A stretch of 64,000 nucleotides of DNA from Argyresthia goedartella (taxonomy: Eukaryota > Arthropoda > Insecta > Lepidoptera > Argyresthiidae): contig OX463813.1 in assembly GCA_949825045.1 (NCBI GenBank), positions 5,580,001 to 5,644,000 on the forward strand, given 5' to 3'. A program made the position numbers and the translations under genes. Positions within the stretch are counted from its first letter, which is position 1. Each line of letters opens with the position of its first letter. The notes under the pieces are model-generated. The model saw nothing but the letters and a program-made list of their open reading frames with translations. It did not search any database and was not told the origin of the DNA. This document shows positions 52,503 through 63,738 of this stretch, one piece after another.

Positions 52503-52767
52503 ACAAGGTGACATTTAATGAGCTGACCATATTTTAGGGAATGATAAGACCCTTCATTATGAACAACTTTCTCAAAGAAACATATGGTCGCAAACGAAAT
52601 AAAATTTTGGTTCCCCATAGTAACTTGTAATCAGCTGATCGGGTCAATGTGCCGAGGGACAAATATTTTTTTCCCTTTGCGACCATATGTTTCTTGGAGA
52701 AAATTGTTCATAATGATGGTTACTATCATTCCTCAAAATATGGTCAGCTAACTAAATGTCACCTTGT
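52503..52767. mobile_element. foldback MITE, complete (265 bp)
   Basis: acaaggtgacatttaatgag opens and ctaactaaatgtcaccttgt closes it. The two halves pair almost throughout, including ctcaaagaaacatatggtcg with cgaccatatgtttcttggag. Partial copies lie at 44474-45345 and 46810-47078. The target duplication is unclear (ta/at). Confidence 0.8.
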
Positions 52768-53810
52768 ATGTATATCATTATATAGCTAGCAGACGTGCAT
52801 TAATTCTATATGACAATATGTGGCATTATTTTGTATTTCTGAATATGCATTATATGCTTTACGCTAGAAATGAATCGATCCATTTCATTTATTTAACCCG
52901 ACAACAGGACATTATAGCTAATGCGTTTCAGATCTTAATCCTCTTAAGTTGGTAGCAAATAAGCCAGTGTGGCTAGATTTTCAAAAATGTATTACCCAAA
53001 AGTTACGGAGAAAATATCACACTAACTCATAACATAAATGTCTATATACGTTGCCGGCACCCATAAAAATAATTTGTATATAATTTTACGTATTTAGTAT
53101 CGTGACGAGGTTGTAGTTACCTACACAAATGCTACATATTTTTTTTAAAACGGGTAGTTGTAATTCGAATCTGGCAACCGGATATATAATTTCCCAACTT
53201 TTTTAGTGACTGGTGGCAGATTGTCAGAACAGCCAACTTATCAGCGAAGGTAATTTGGAGCTAAAAAGCACTCTGCAGGTTTTTTATAACTTGAACCACA
53301 ATGGCCGTGTTCTGCGCAAGTTACTATGGTTCGCGGTGCAGAAGTTCTGCACACAAGTCAACTTATACTACTCGAGGTGTACTGTACGTATTTTTAAATT
53401 ATGGACAAGTCATAACGACGCCAGTTAGCAACTAAGTTGCATACATTCCAGACGATTCTAAACAACAGTTATGCAAATAACCAAATAACCGGTTATCGTC
53501 AATTGTCCGGGCAATTTTATGCAGCCACCTAACATTTAAGTCTGGGTTTAATTACACAAAATCATAGTTACACACATGAATTGCCACCGGAATTCCTGCG
53601 CTCTATTTGCAGTCTGCAGTTTTTAAATTAAATGTGTGCTTTACAGTGTTGATATGAAAATTGTGTTAAAAACAGTAAAGTAAAATGTATTAAAAAGCGC
53701 TTGGTTTTTGAAATTTTTTATTGCATGTTCTCTTTGAAGTTAGGAACGTAGGATGCATTTTATTTTCATCGCGTTTTTCTTGAAAATATATTTTCTTTAA
53801 ATACAAACAT
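52768..53810. other. intron, nothing recognised
   Basis: AT-rich sequence with no supported gene. Short frames have no recognisable domains. Confidence 0.35.
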
Positions 53811-53814
53811 TGAC

Positions 53815-54015
53815 GTAGCGGTTGTAGCGCAGCGGTTGTGGCTCTGTCTACCATGCGAGAGGTCCCGGGTTCGATCCCCGGCTGGGGTTAAAGAAAAAAA
53901 AACCCAGGTCTTGGATGTTCATATGTGTGTGACGTCGCTGTTTCTGGTTCCTACGATACAGGGCATCATACTTTGGGGCCAGATGCAATGCATGTGACTG
54001 TATGTAAAAATGTTA
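53815..54015 (+). repeat. SINE family B, full-length
   Basis: tRNA-like head (gtagcgcagcggttgtggct, B box gggttcgatccccggc), an A-run, and body to gggccagatgcaatgcatgt. One of the two best-preserved family B copies. Confidence 0.85.
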
Positions 54016-54024
54016 AAAAACAAA

Positions 54025-54135
54025 GCGTCACGCCTTCTCTCATACGGGGAGCAAAGGCACAGTTGCGCCCACCTTTAGGCAGATACATCAGATATTGTTG
54101 CATGACAGGGTGCCAGTTCATCGCCTCCGCTTTTT
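54025..54135 (-). repeat. SINE family D, 3' fragment
   Basis: gcgtcacgccttctctcata and tgttgcatgacagggtgcca are the inverted body without the head. Confidence 0.6.
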
Positions 54136-54279
54136 TTTCAACATTCATGCATTTACATAGCTTCTTTACAAAAAACAGCGGCGTCACACACATTAATATA
54201 TAAATATACAAGACCTAGGGTTGTTTTATTTTATACTACAGATTATTTTTTTAAATAAACTGCGCTATTTTGTTAAAAA

Positions 54280-54560
54280 GTTTTTTAAGGAGACTTTACG
54301 AATACATAATATCTACGTTTTGAACGCAGTTCCACAATGAAATCATTTAGGATTTCAGAATATTAGAAAAAAATAAAACTATTTAGAGGTATTGTCGTAA
54401 GTAAATTCTATCGAGAAAATTTCATCCAATCGCGTTTTCCTTTAGTGAGAATTTTTATCAAATACTCAATAAACGTTAACAAAAAAATCAAATCTGTTGA
54501 TGACTTCGTGGTGGAGTTAATGGATAAGAAAAAAAAATTTTTTTTTTTCATATCACCTTA
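54280..54560 (-). repeat. dispersed repeat related to 648-1113
   Basis: Inverted relative: aatcaaatctgttgatgact, ggtggagttaatggataag, tcatatcacctta. Confidence 0.55.
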
Positions 54561-55230
54561 AAGTATCTTTATTAACCTTTATGCACGAAGAACCAAACCC
54601 ACACACAAACAAGCACTGCCCCTGCTTCAGCCGTACGGCAAAATGACGCTTGTGATATCACTTTCTGTTATTACCTACACGTTATTAACCGTCTCATAAA
54701 CAAGACCCCAAACGTATGCAGTAAAAAGCTGAACTATAACTCTTATCACAAGTCCCATATAACACTGAGTGCGTCGCTTTTTGCGGTAAAATTAAACGGG
54801 ATACCGCAAAAACGCATCTCTGCCTTGGCAATAAATAACTCATATGAATTACGTCATGGCGTTCATAGGGTAATGGAGTAGTGATAGTCCAATCACACAC
54901 CGAGAACAGCACTATGACAGCACTGGTCAGCAATGTAGGTAATAGTTGACAATAAAATACGAATATGCTGGCTAATGATATTTACCTATAATAGCTAGTT
55001 ATTCAAAAGGCATATTCGCGCATTACGGGGAATATCTAGGCTCGAAGTTGAAAGTTTCTTATAAGGCACAAGATGTACGTCAGGAAGGACATAAATAGCT
55101 TCACTAAAAATATTGAAAGGCACAAGCGAAACAATATAAGAAGCGGAAATAAAATTGACCAACCTTACTATAGACTAGCTAAAGTTAGAACTTCATTTGT
55201 GGCTTTATATTATAAACTATTATAAACTTT
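54561..55230. other. intron, nothing recognised
   Basis: No coding or repeat features placed. Confidence 0.35.
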
Positions 55231-55231
55231 C

Positions 55232-55294
55232 GTTTATTGACGTTTGCTAAGTATATGTAAATATCTACAGTAATAAAGTACTTTGACTTTGACT
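55232..55294 (+). repeat. LINE 3' UTR with (TTTGAC)n tail
   Basis: gacgtttgctaagtatatgt, aatatctacagtaataaagt and then ctttgactttgactttgact match the 3' end of the fragment at 44514, in plus orientation. Only the last 60 bp are present. Confidence 0.7.
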
Positions 55295-55665
55295 TTGACT
55301 TTTGTGGGTTTTAGCGTACAATACTATAACAAAATACCGGAAGAGACATTAAATTTGTCAGAGAAGAAATTTAAAGGCATTGTTAAAAAAACGTTATGTT
55401 ATAAAGCATATTATAGGTTAGATGATTACGTTAATGACAAAGGGTATGGAGCTCTGATTTTCCAGCGCAGCACAAGAACCACGCACACGATTGTAACACA
55501 AGACCTATTTTTGAAAAAAAAAAGAAACAGAAAAGAAAGGTAGGCCGTGTTGCAGTGATCGAGTTTCTTGGGCCGCTTCTTCTCCGCTGCCACTTTCCGA
55601 AGCGATAGTAGTTTTCTTGCATTATACAGATTCATATGACTTTCAAAAAGTGTTCGTAACAATCT
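55295..55665 (+). pseudogene. second non-LTR family, C-terminal fragment and 3' UTR
   Basis: The plus strand reads VQYYNKIPEETLNLSEKKFK, then KTLCYKAYYRLDDYVNDK, the end of a Jockey/CR1-like RT ORF from a different family than 44514. The 3' UTR includes gatcgagtttcttgggccgc and ttcttctccgctgcc, a string typical of lepidopteran LINE 3' ends. It directly follows the (TTTGAC)n tail, so one LINE inserted at or next to the other. Confidence 0.65.
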
Positions 55666-55707
55666 ATTTCACATAAAAAAATGAACTTTGAAGTTTGACA
55701 CAATTTA

Positions 55708-56095
55708 TGCCTGTAGCACACCTCCGCTGCGAAACTGAAAGGGCGAAACCGCAATAGTTTCGCTGTGAGTTGTGAGTTCTTTGGCGGCGAAACAGTAGCG
55801 AAATTCCCTGCTCTAACGTACAAAACTGACTATGATGTTGTCTCTTTCTAACATGATTTCGCTCATTTGCTCAGGCGCCGTCTACATCTCCGCCCGTTGT
55901 CCGCCATTTTGGAGCGGTTCCGCTTGTGACTCGGACGCGGCTGTAGCAATCGACAATTTTATGAGCGAAACGATGGATTTGGAATTTACTGAAAAACTTT
56001 AGGTTTCGCTAAGCGTAAGTGAAGTACTGTTGCACAGCGAAACTCGCGCAGTGGTTTCGCAGTTGTTGTTTCGCAGCGGAGGTGTGCTGCAGGCA
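55708..56095. mobile_element. PIF/Harbinger-type MITE, 388 bp
   Basis: tgcctgtagcacacctccgc opens and gcggaggtgtgctgcaggca closes it, nearly identical inverted ends of about 27 bp. TTA flanks both sides (55705-55707 and 56096-56098), the usual Harbinger target duplication. The interior is rich in gcgaaac/gtttcgc blocks in both orientations. Confidence 0.75.
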
Positions 56096-57598
56096 TTAAT
56101 GTCAAATATTGATCTTATTTATATTTTGAGGAAAACAGCTATTATGAGAATGCACATAATTTAAAAGAGTATCAGTAACAAGTGATTAGTCGTGGTTCTA
56201 AGACTTTCTAATTAAGCGCATTATTACATCAGCGTTAATTACAAAATAGAACATCGAATTCATTATCACTAAGTAAAGCCTATTGAAGCACGCTTGGCAG
56301 GGTTGTGTATCAGCAAAAACTATTATGCGGAACCAGCTCAGTAGAGACACGAGGCTGCGACGTAATTAAAATAATATGACGAGACGGGCCAACCCTAGCG
56401 AGCGTTAATTTTGTGTCGTTTTTGGTCGATTTTTGTTTTGGTATTATTTCGCTTTAAGGGTTAGGTTGTTTTTATGTACCTACCTATGTTTGTATGTAAT
56501 TGAGTGTGACTATTTCTTTGCCGGTTTAAACTTTAGATATTTCTCTTGTCAATGAGCAAAAATATCATGTCGTGTTGCGTGGTACACTAAACAGTATAAA
56601 AGAATAAATCTTTCAAACATTTGTTATTTAGCGTCCAGTTTCGTCCAGGCCAAAAATGCCTTTGTTAACCAGTAATTCAAAACTCCAAAGGGGGCCCATA
56701 GCCAGCTAACAATAGTTTCATTGCCTTTACGGGCAAAATGTATTTACATGAACAACTTTAAAACATTGCCTTGGCAGGGTTGTCTACCGGGAAAAAACTA
56801 TTAAAGCGAAGCTCTGCCGGCACACTTGTCCGTGTATATAATTAAAATAACTGGATAGGTTGTGGCGCCCCTAGATGCCTAATCTGGAGACGCCTTCCGA
56901 ATGAAATGAACAAATGTAGTCTCGCTTAAATGTCCTTCTGGCATTGGCATTTAAAACATTTATATACAGGCACATTTACATTGCTGCTGGCCCCACACTT
57001 ATTTTTGACAGTTGTTTAATATTTATGCTTCGGAACGCACCTTTTTTTTTGTTGCGCGATTGACCGCGAGTGAACGGAACACAACTAGCTAGCTGTCACT
57101 GGCACATGGTAAAATTTTCGGCGTCAGGCATCGGGGCCTTGGCCGAATGGTATTTCAATGGTAATCTCGTAACAATCTACAAGAAATAAGTAGATTTCAC
57201 GTCATCGTAGTGAGTGCTTCGTGCTGTGAAAATTTGAAGTGGTTCGGTCACCAATTCGTCGCGTTCTGATAGCGACCCTTGTAGTCGGCAGCATCAAGAC
57301 AGCACCAGCAGCGGGCTACGACACGAGTAAGATTCGACTCCCAACATCCCCCACCCTTGTGTTCCTCATCCCGTACTCCTGCCTCGAATCTGAACTTTCG
57401 CATACCAGTCGACGGCGTCAAGGTCAGTACTACTTTGCGACATTCTATTGTAAAACAACCCGTCACAGATTCCACCCTTTCGGTTGAGGCGTGGATTTAA
57501 CAACAGTCCAATAAACAGAGTTTGATAGAAGGACGTCTGTCGGGTCAACTAGTATGCAATAAATGGGTTTCGTATGTGAGTACCAAAGTAATTTGATA
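56096..57598. other. intron with a weak internal duplication
   Basis: Two diverged copies of a short segment occur: cttggcagggttgtgtatca at 56290 and cttggcagggttgtctaccg at 56770, both followed by aaaactatta and, later, ataattaaaataa-like sequence. A SINE B trace lies at 56960-57000 (caggcacatttacattgctg). The GC-rich block 57240-57480 has open frames on both strands but no recognisable protein. Confidence 0.4.
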
Positions 57599-57599
57599 G

Positions 57600-57995
57600 T
57601 TTTTAGAGTTCCGTATCCGAAGGTTGCCTATTACTAAGCCTCCGCTGTCCGTACGTCCGTCTGTTCCAGGCTGTATCTCATGAACCCGTGATAGTTAGAC
57701 AGTTGGAATTTTCAGACATGATGTATTTCTGTTGCCGACAAAATAACAAATTCTAAAAAACAGATTAAAACAAATATCTAAGGGGGCTTCCGTACAACAA
57801 CTCTTTCAATACCACATACAAACTTATGAATGCACCTGGTTACGTACATAGAGTGTGAAAGTAGCCGCACCAATAACTTTGTAAACAACATTTTGCTACG
57901 TAAAACCCAAACTATTCACTCCACACCATCACTACCATTGTACGGTGGTTAGAAACCCTTCGTGCGCGATTTCGACTCGCACTTGACCGGTTTTC
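57600..57995 (+). repeat. GGGTTCCGT-family repeat, full-length
   Basis: It starts tttagagttccgtatccgaa, has a short CCGT tract, gtatttctgttgccgacaaa, cttccgtacaacaactcttt and cctggttacgtacatagagt. It ends cccttcgtgcgcgatttcga, ctcgcacttgaccggtttt. It pairs with the minus-strand copy at 43413-43825. Confidence 0.7.
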
Positions 57996-58188
57996 TCATT
58001 TCACTGAGCACCATTGATCGATTGCTCAGTTCGACGAGAGCTTATTTCTACAAAGATCGATCGATCGATACTAATTTACCGTTTCACCGAAAAATTACTT
58101 GCCGATGTTTCTTTTCATTAAAACCAAGAGATTGGATGCATAATATCATCAGCTATTCTGCGTCCACCTAGCACTGGGATATATTGAC

Positions 58189-58443
58189 GACCCGAATGGC
58201 CGAGTCTGCAGTGACCTTGCTTACGAAGCCAAGGGTCTTGGGTTTGAGTCCCGGTGGAGGTAAATATTTTTTTGATGAGAACGGATGTCTGTACCCTAGT
58301 CATGGTTGTTTATCTATCTAAGTATGATATTTATCTATATAAGTATGTGTATCGTTGTCTAGTACCCAAGATACAGGGAATCCTAGTTTGGGGCTAGATC
58401 AATGTGTGTAAATGAAGTCCAAGGTATTGTTATTATTATTATT
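58189..58443 (+). repeat. SINE family A, full-length
   Basis: Head with A box (tggccgagtctgcagtg) and B box (gggtttgagtcccgg), complete body and a (TTA)n tail. Confidence 0.85.
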
Positions 58444-58737
58444 TATTTATATTATTCTTTATTGTATCCCTTCAGAAGCAGCAAAAAAACCGGTGTCAGA
58501 CTAGTTGCTCGGAGCCGGTAGAGCATAAGCAACGCTTCAAACTACTGGCCTGCAAAACTAAGTATCACACTTTTAAAATTGCAATAACTTTTAAATTGTT
58601 AAAAAGGACTCGAAAAAGAGTTTAAATTTGTATAATAGTTTCAAAGAAAGATGATAAACTTTTTTTTATTTCAAATGTCTAAATTATATAGTTTAGAAAA
58701 AAAAAGTGTAGTACTTAGTTTTGCAGGCCAGTGTACC
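58444..58737. other. intron, nothing recognised
   Basis: AT-rich sequence, no feature placed. Confidence 0.35.
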
Positions 58738-59099
58738 TGTCACCGTAAGATATTCAAAACTGTTAGTTGATAAACTAACTCGTCAGTTGATCAGCTATCG
58801 ACAGATAGTAAACCAGACCGACAGGGTTTAGAATTTACGTTTCTTTTGTTCTAACATCTCAACCTAACACGAAGACTATTCGGGGGCTTGGCTGCGCTCG
58901 CCCCTTCTAGTCTTCACCTAAGCCACCGCAGAGTTTGCCCTGGTATTTCGTTTGCAATTCAAGTTTAATCCAGTCCAGTCCATTTAACAGTTTTAACCAT
59001 AAGTTTATAAACTAACGCGTCATATAGTAAGCAGTACGCTACATTTTAATATCTAATGATAGTTGACCAACTAACGGTTTTGTTAATCTTACGGTGACA
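58738..59099 (+). mobile_element. hairpin-core MITE, class III ends, complete
   Basis: It opens tgtcaccgtaagatattcaa and closes ttgttaatcttacggtgaca. Subterminal gttagttgataaactaac and gttgaccaactaac blocks pair. The core shows gaagactattcgggggcttg with gccccttctagtcttcacct: GAAGACTA pairs exactly with TAGTCTTC, whereas class I and II copies pair GAAGG with CCTTC at the same place. Confidence 0.75.
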
Positions 59100-60430
59100 T
59101 AAGCTTCCCTGTGCCTATCAGTAGGACTTCGTAGAAATATACCAACTGAGCAATCGATCAACGCTGAAATTCGACCAAAAGACTTTCGAAGACACAGTAG
59201 AAATATAATAAATACTGGACCACATAAAAACACACGCAAAGTAACAGTCGCCAAAGAAGTTACACTGGAAGGCGTCTCCAATCCAAACCCTCCTTGTTGG
59301 GACTGGTTGTGCCACCCCTGCAGTTAAGGGGAAGATAATTTTAAGGCGTCAACTTTGTTTTAGTACCGATTTAGGCTATGGGCTAACTTTTGTTGTCCAA
59401 AATTATGGTTTCGAGATTGCCTTGCCACGTTGTCCTTGCTGGGTTATAAAGTTGGAGCTGTTAGTTCTTATGATGTTTCTGAATTAGATTTTCGTGGAAA
59501 CTGCTTATTAGCAAAATATAGCGTAAGCTTTTTGTGTGCATTTTTTCTTTTTTTTCTTACGATTTTGTGGGTTAATGTGGGTCTAAACAACGAAGTTTAA
59601 CAATTTAATGACGTCCCAAATTATCTTATCAATTATTTATTTTTGTCTTAATTACAAGTCTTATTTACTATATTAAAGACATATTCAAACAGATTATCCA
59701 TAAATTATATCCAAACTTTTCTAACATAGCTCATTTTCATAACCTTATATATTTTCATAGCTTATACTGTGACTTTTTGTTGTTTCATTCTCTCTCAGCC
59801 TCGCTTTCTCTTCCTCTCTTACACTTCTCTCATACTTTCTCGCCTACTTCCCCTTACCTACTGTTCAGGGTTGGTATCTGATAAAAGAAAAGTGCAGGAT
59901 GTAATAATTATAACATTTAAATTATTAAAATTTACAAAGACCCTTTGATCTTGTTGCGACGATATTACCATGGGTTTTATATGCAGGTACAAGCGGCGCC
60001 AAGTTTCTCTGCTGAGCTGAGACCTCTCTTTCTCGCATAGGAAAAGGTGGCGTGAAAGAGAGAGAGAGGTGACAGCTCAGAGTCAGTTTTTTTGCGAAAT
60101 GTACGATGGGTTTCAGGTAACCTTTTAGGTAATAGACTCTGTAATCAATATATACCTATAGAGTATTGAACTGGACGAACTTGGAGGGTCTTATGCCTCT
60201 GCTATCTCATATGAAAAAAGCCATGGCCTTACCAATAAAAAAAAAAAAAAAAACTGTGGAGTAAAAAAAAAACCTATTGGGAAACATTTAGTTAAGGCGG
60301 GGCACATCCTACAGCGGAACTTAAAATTCACCTTCAGCTTTCTTCAATAGAAGAATAGTAATAGGATTAAAATGTTAAATAATTCACCAAGTTAAAAACT
60401 TTAAAAAAAAACGACCTCAGGCTCAAGCCC
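59100..60430. other. intron, nothing recognised
   Basis: AT-rich with a CTCTC/GAGAG inverted pair at about 60018-60078. No gene supported. Confidence 0.35.
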
Positions 60431-60434
60431 TATT

Positions 60435-60690
60435 TCTTCCTCCCCGTGGTATTGAAAGAATTGTTGTATGGGAGCCCCCTTAAATATTTATTTTATTCTG
60501 TTTTTTAGTATGTGTTGTTATAGCGGCAACAGAAATACATCATCTGTGAAAATTTAATCTGTCTAACTATCACGGTCCATGAGATACAGCCTGGTGACAG
60601 TCGGACGGATGGACGGACGGATGGACGGACGGATGGACGGTGTAATAGGGTCCCGTTTGGCACCCTTCGGGTACGGAACCCTATATAAAA
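60435..60690 (-). repeat. GGGTTCCGT-family repeat, partial
   Basis: The minus-orientation start (tagggttccgtacccgaagg) is at about 60663-60683. A GGAC/GGAT tandem tract ((CCGTCCAT)n) is at 60601-60640, and the tgttgccgctataacaacac block follows. It stops near 60440. Confidence 0.7.
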
Positions 60691-60883
60691 AGACAGATGA
60701 ATTGAGTATTTTTCCTTTTTTTTAAATCGGTTGAAAAGGCTCTTTACCAATCTATAGAGGACTAACCGAGCAACATAAATTATCTTGTGTCTATTGTATG
60801 AATCACAATTACATAAATTCAAATCCGGGGCGAAATTGTAAAAAAATGTGTTGTGAAAAACAAATAATTTCGGGAGACTTTTC

Positions 60884-61135
60884 TAACATAACATAACATA
60901 TCATAGCGTCACGCCTTTTCTCGTACGGGGTGGCAGAGGCACTTGTGCCCACTTTATGCCAGTTATTCGATACTCCATTTTGCGTGACAGGGGGCTAGCA
61001 CATCGCCGCAGATAAGGAGTAACGAAGTTTTCCTCACGATGTTTTTCAGTCACCGTTAGAACGTCCATACTTAAGATAAATTATTTATCTCATTGTTACA
61101 TGGTCAGGAATCGAACCTGCATCACACACAAGTGA
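60884..61135 (-). repeat. SINE family D, full-length with (TTATG)n tail
   Basis: In minus orientation: head with B box ggttcgattcctgaccatg, linker ttatcttaagtatgg, family D body and an (ATGTT)n tail at 60884-60902. It shows that family C and family D share one head but have different bodies. Confidence 0.8.
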
Positions 61136-62270
61136 GAATTGAACATGTGCATTCCGAATAGCTTCTTGAAAAACTTAGCGCAATAGTAACATGGGAGATT
61201 TTCGTACAAGAAATTAATAAAACTACGAAATACAATTTGGCGTAGCAGATGCTCATGCTACGTAGTCTCGTAGCAAACGAGCTACGCGCTACGAATTGTA
61301 CTAGGGCACGTCGCAACGACTTCATCTCGGTGTTTACCAATGACATGCCTCAAATTTAAATTCCTTAGATGAAAGTTGGTGTTTTACAGGAATAGGGCAC
61401 GTCTTCATGAATGAACTACGCTATACAGACAAGCATTTTACATTACATTGAATTCTTTGTGTCGTGTTCTCATTAAACAGTGCATTTTCTCTCTTTCAAA
61501 GTGAAGTAGAACCTGTTACAAAAGTTCGGAAAAGCCATTTTCAAAGGCATTCAAAAAAGCTTCTGAAGTATGAATCAAGCTTTTGATTGTATGGCTATTC
61601 ATCAGATGTAATATCTGTAATTATGGCGACCTTTAAAGTTAATTACAAGCTTTGTATGTCTTTATCGGTATAGTGTTTGGTTTGGAATTTAATTAGTGTT
61701 TGCAGGATCTTGTATACAGGGTATCATTAACAAGTGTAGGCATAATTAAAGATACGTCTACAGAAATCATCTGCAGAGCTAAACAAATTTCCCTTATATT
61801 GATTTAAAATGTTTTAACCTTCGTATATTTTTTATTGCACATAAAACAACATAAAATATAATAAACAGAAAGGACATCTACAAAGGCATGCTTATCTCTA
61901 AATACAGATCTCTTCCAGCAAACCCAAGGTTGATAAGAATAATTTAATATACAGGATATACCTATGTGCTCTGATAAGATACATACATATATTACTGAAC
62001 TATTGAACTAACTGCTAGATACACTACATAGACTAGTATATAAATATTATATAAAAATATAAATACACCTAAATAAACTAATATATACAAAGCTCAAATC
62101 TAGGATAAAGAAAGATAATGCTCTTTCAAACGATTCTTAAAGACGGGCAGAGATGGACTATCTCTGATAGTGCAGGGAAGCGAGTCTTGTTTAGGTAATT
62201 GGCTTAACTGTTTTGCCAAGCCTTGTCTTCTCGTTTTTATTTTACTAACCCACGTGTTCCTTGTCCACAG
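61136..62270. other. end of intron 3, one CTACG-rich inverted repeat
   Basis: Positions 61200-61300 carry paired blocks (tacgaaatacaattt..., ...acgaattgta; gctacgtagtctcgtagc), probably a small MITE. The rest is AT-rich intron. Confidence 0.4.
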
Positions 62271-62407
62271 ACCCTCCCTCCGCGCCCATCATCACGGGCT
62301 ACGTCCCCGGAACCCCGCTCCCCTCGGGGACTGTGCTCAAGCTGTCCTGCATCTCCACGGGGGGTAACCCCCTCGCCACGCTGACGTGGTTCAAGAATGA
62401 TAAAAAG
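62271..62407 (+). CDS. nephrin-like Ig protein, internal exon 4 (start of the next Ig domain)
   Basis: Exon after acceptor ttgtccacag, entered in phase 1 so that it joins exon 3 as NVLYPPSAPIITGYVPGTP. It carries the B-strand cysteine (VLKLSCIS) and C-strand tryptophan (NPLATLTWFKNDKKV). It ends at donor gtttgt in phase 0, a slightly weak donor. GGNPLATL-W-KND/G is a hallmark I associate with nephrin-group proteins, and with exons 1 to 3 it supports a single gene across the window. The remainder of this Ig domain is outside the window. GC-rich codon use stands out from the flanking introns. Confidence 0.85.
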
Positions 62408-62474
62408 GTTTGTTCTCGACCAAAATCCAAAGATATTTGCAAATATGCTTAGTACAGTACAGTTTTTTTTAATT

Positions 62475-63485
62475 GGCTTATGTTTAAACGATCACCAAAA
62501 ACGCACCTATTTTACTAAGGCTTATGTTTAAACGATTACCAAAAACGCACCTATTTTACTACCAATAAATTCGAAATGACTGCCAGAATGGATAAATGTC
62601 CACCAAATTGTGTTTGGATGAATGATCACAAAACTTCTTTTTATGTTTTGTGTACTTAAGTTTATGTTTTGAGTATTTTTTGTTCTTCTTACATGTTCAA
62701 CCTAACACGAAGGATAAAGGGGGCTTCGCCTAGCTCACCCCCTTTACCCTTCACCTAAGCTACCGCAGTATTTTGCCCTGATATTTTCTGCAACTTTTGG
62801 TGTTCATTTATGCATTTTGGGTAGGAAAAAAATATTTTGGTAATCATTATATTTGTTGCCTTTTACTACTATTAAATTCGAAACGACCGCCAGAATTAGT
62901 AAACGACCACCAAATTGTGTTTGGATAAATGATCACAAAACTTCTTTTTATGTTTTGTGTGTTTAAGTTTATGTTTTGAGTATTTTTTGTTCTTCTTACA
63001 TGTTCAACCTAACACGAAGGATAAAGGGGGCTTCGCTTAGCTCACCCCCTTTACCCTTCACCTAAGCTACCGCAGTATTTTGCCATGATATTTTTTGCAA
63101 CTTTTGGTGTTCATTTATGCATTTTGGGTAGGAAAAAAATATTTTGGTAATCATTATATTTGTTGCCTTTTACTACTATTAAATTCGAAACGATCGCCAG
63201 AATTAGTAAACCACCACCAAATTGTGTTTGGATAAATCATCACAAAACTTCTTTTTATGTTTTGTGTGTTTAAGTTTATGTTGTAAGTATTTGTTGTTCT
63301 TACATGTTCAACCTAACACAAAGGATAAAGGGCGCCGCGGTTTCGCTTCGCTCACCCCCTTTACCCTTCACCTAAGCTACCTCAGTATTTGGCCCTGATA
63401 TTTTCTGCAACTTTTGGTGATCATTTACCCATTTTGGGTAGCATTCAAATTTTAAAAATATTTTGGTGATGATTATAATTCTTGC
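62475..63485 (+). mobile_element. three tandem class I hairpin-core MITE copies
   Basis: Units start near 62475 (with a short extra partial start at 62518), 62872 and 63176. Each holds ccaccaaattgtgtttggat, tacatgttcaacctaacac, a GC-rich hairpin (aaagggggcttcgc / caccccctttac) and tttgttgccttttactac junctions. Periods are about 300 bp. Junctions keep the same ttactactattaaattcgaa string, so the array arose by tandem duplication, not three insertions. Confidence 0.75.
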
Positions 63486-63524
63486 CTTTTTAATCTGCCT
63501 ATTCTATAATGGCATGTTTCGGAT

Positions 63525-63738
63525 GACATTTTAAGCTGATCACGGGTACTATCGCTACTCGGTGATAGAAGTCGTAAAGAACTGTCAGAGGCCCTAATAG
63601 GGCAGCTTGATAACTCCTGACTGTCGGGCTGGCCACCAGCCCGAAACACCTCCGCAACGCTCTGTGCCAGCGTGGAGTATGGCTCTTATTCGTATTGATT
63701 AAAGGCCTGTGCCTCGAGGTGGGGACATTATTGGGTAA
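63525..63738 (+). repeat. SINE family C, body fragment
   Basis: gtttcggatgacattttaag, tactatcgctactcggtgat and ggcctgtgcctcgaggtggg are the plus-orientation body. The tRNA-like head is missing. A separate B-box-like string (cccgggttcgaacacggct) follows at 63780. Confidence 0.55.

Noticed and set aside
57239..57487. Opposed frames of 75-82 codons
   Set aside because: Both strands are open over a modestly GC-rich block, neither has a recognisable domain, and no splice structure was evident.
59998..60085. CTCTC/GAGAG inverted pair as a promoter or regulatory hairpin
   Set aside because: It is low-complexity sequence with imperfect pairing and no nearby gene start.
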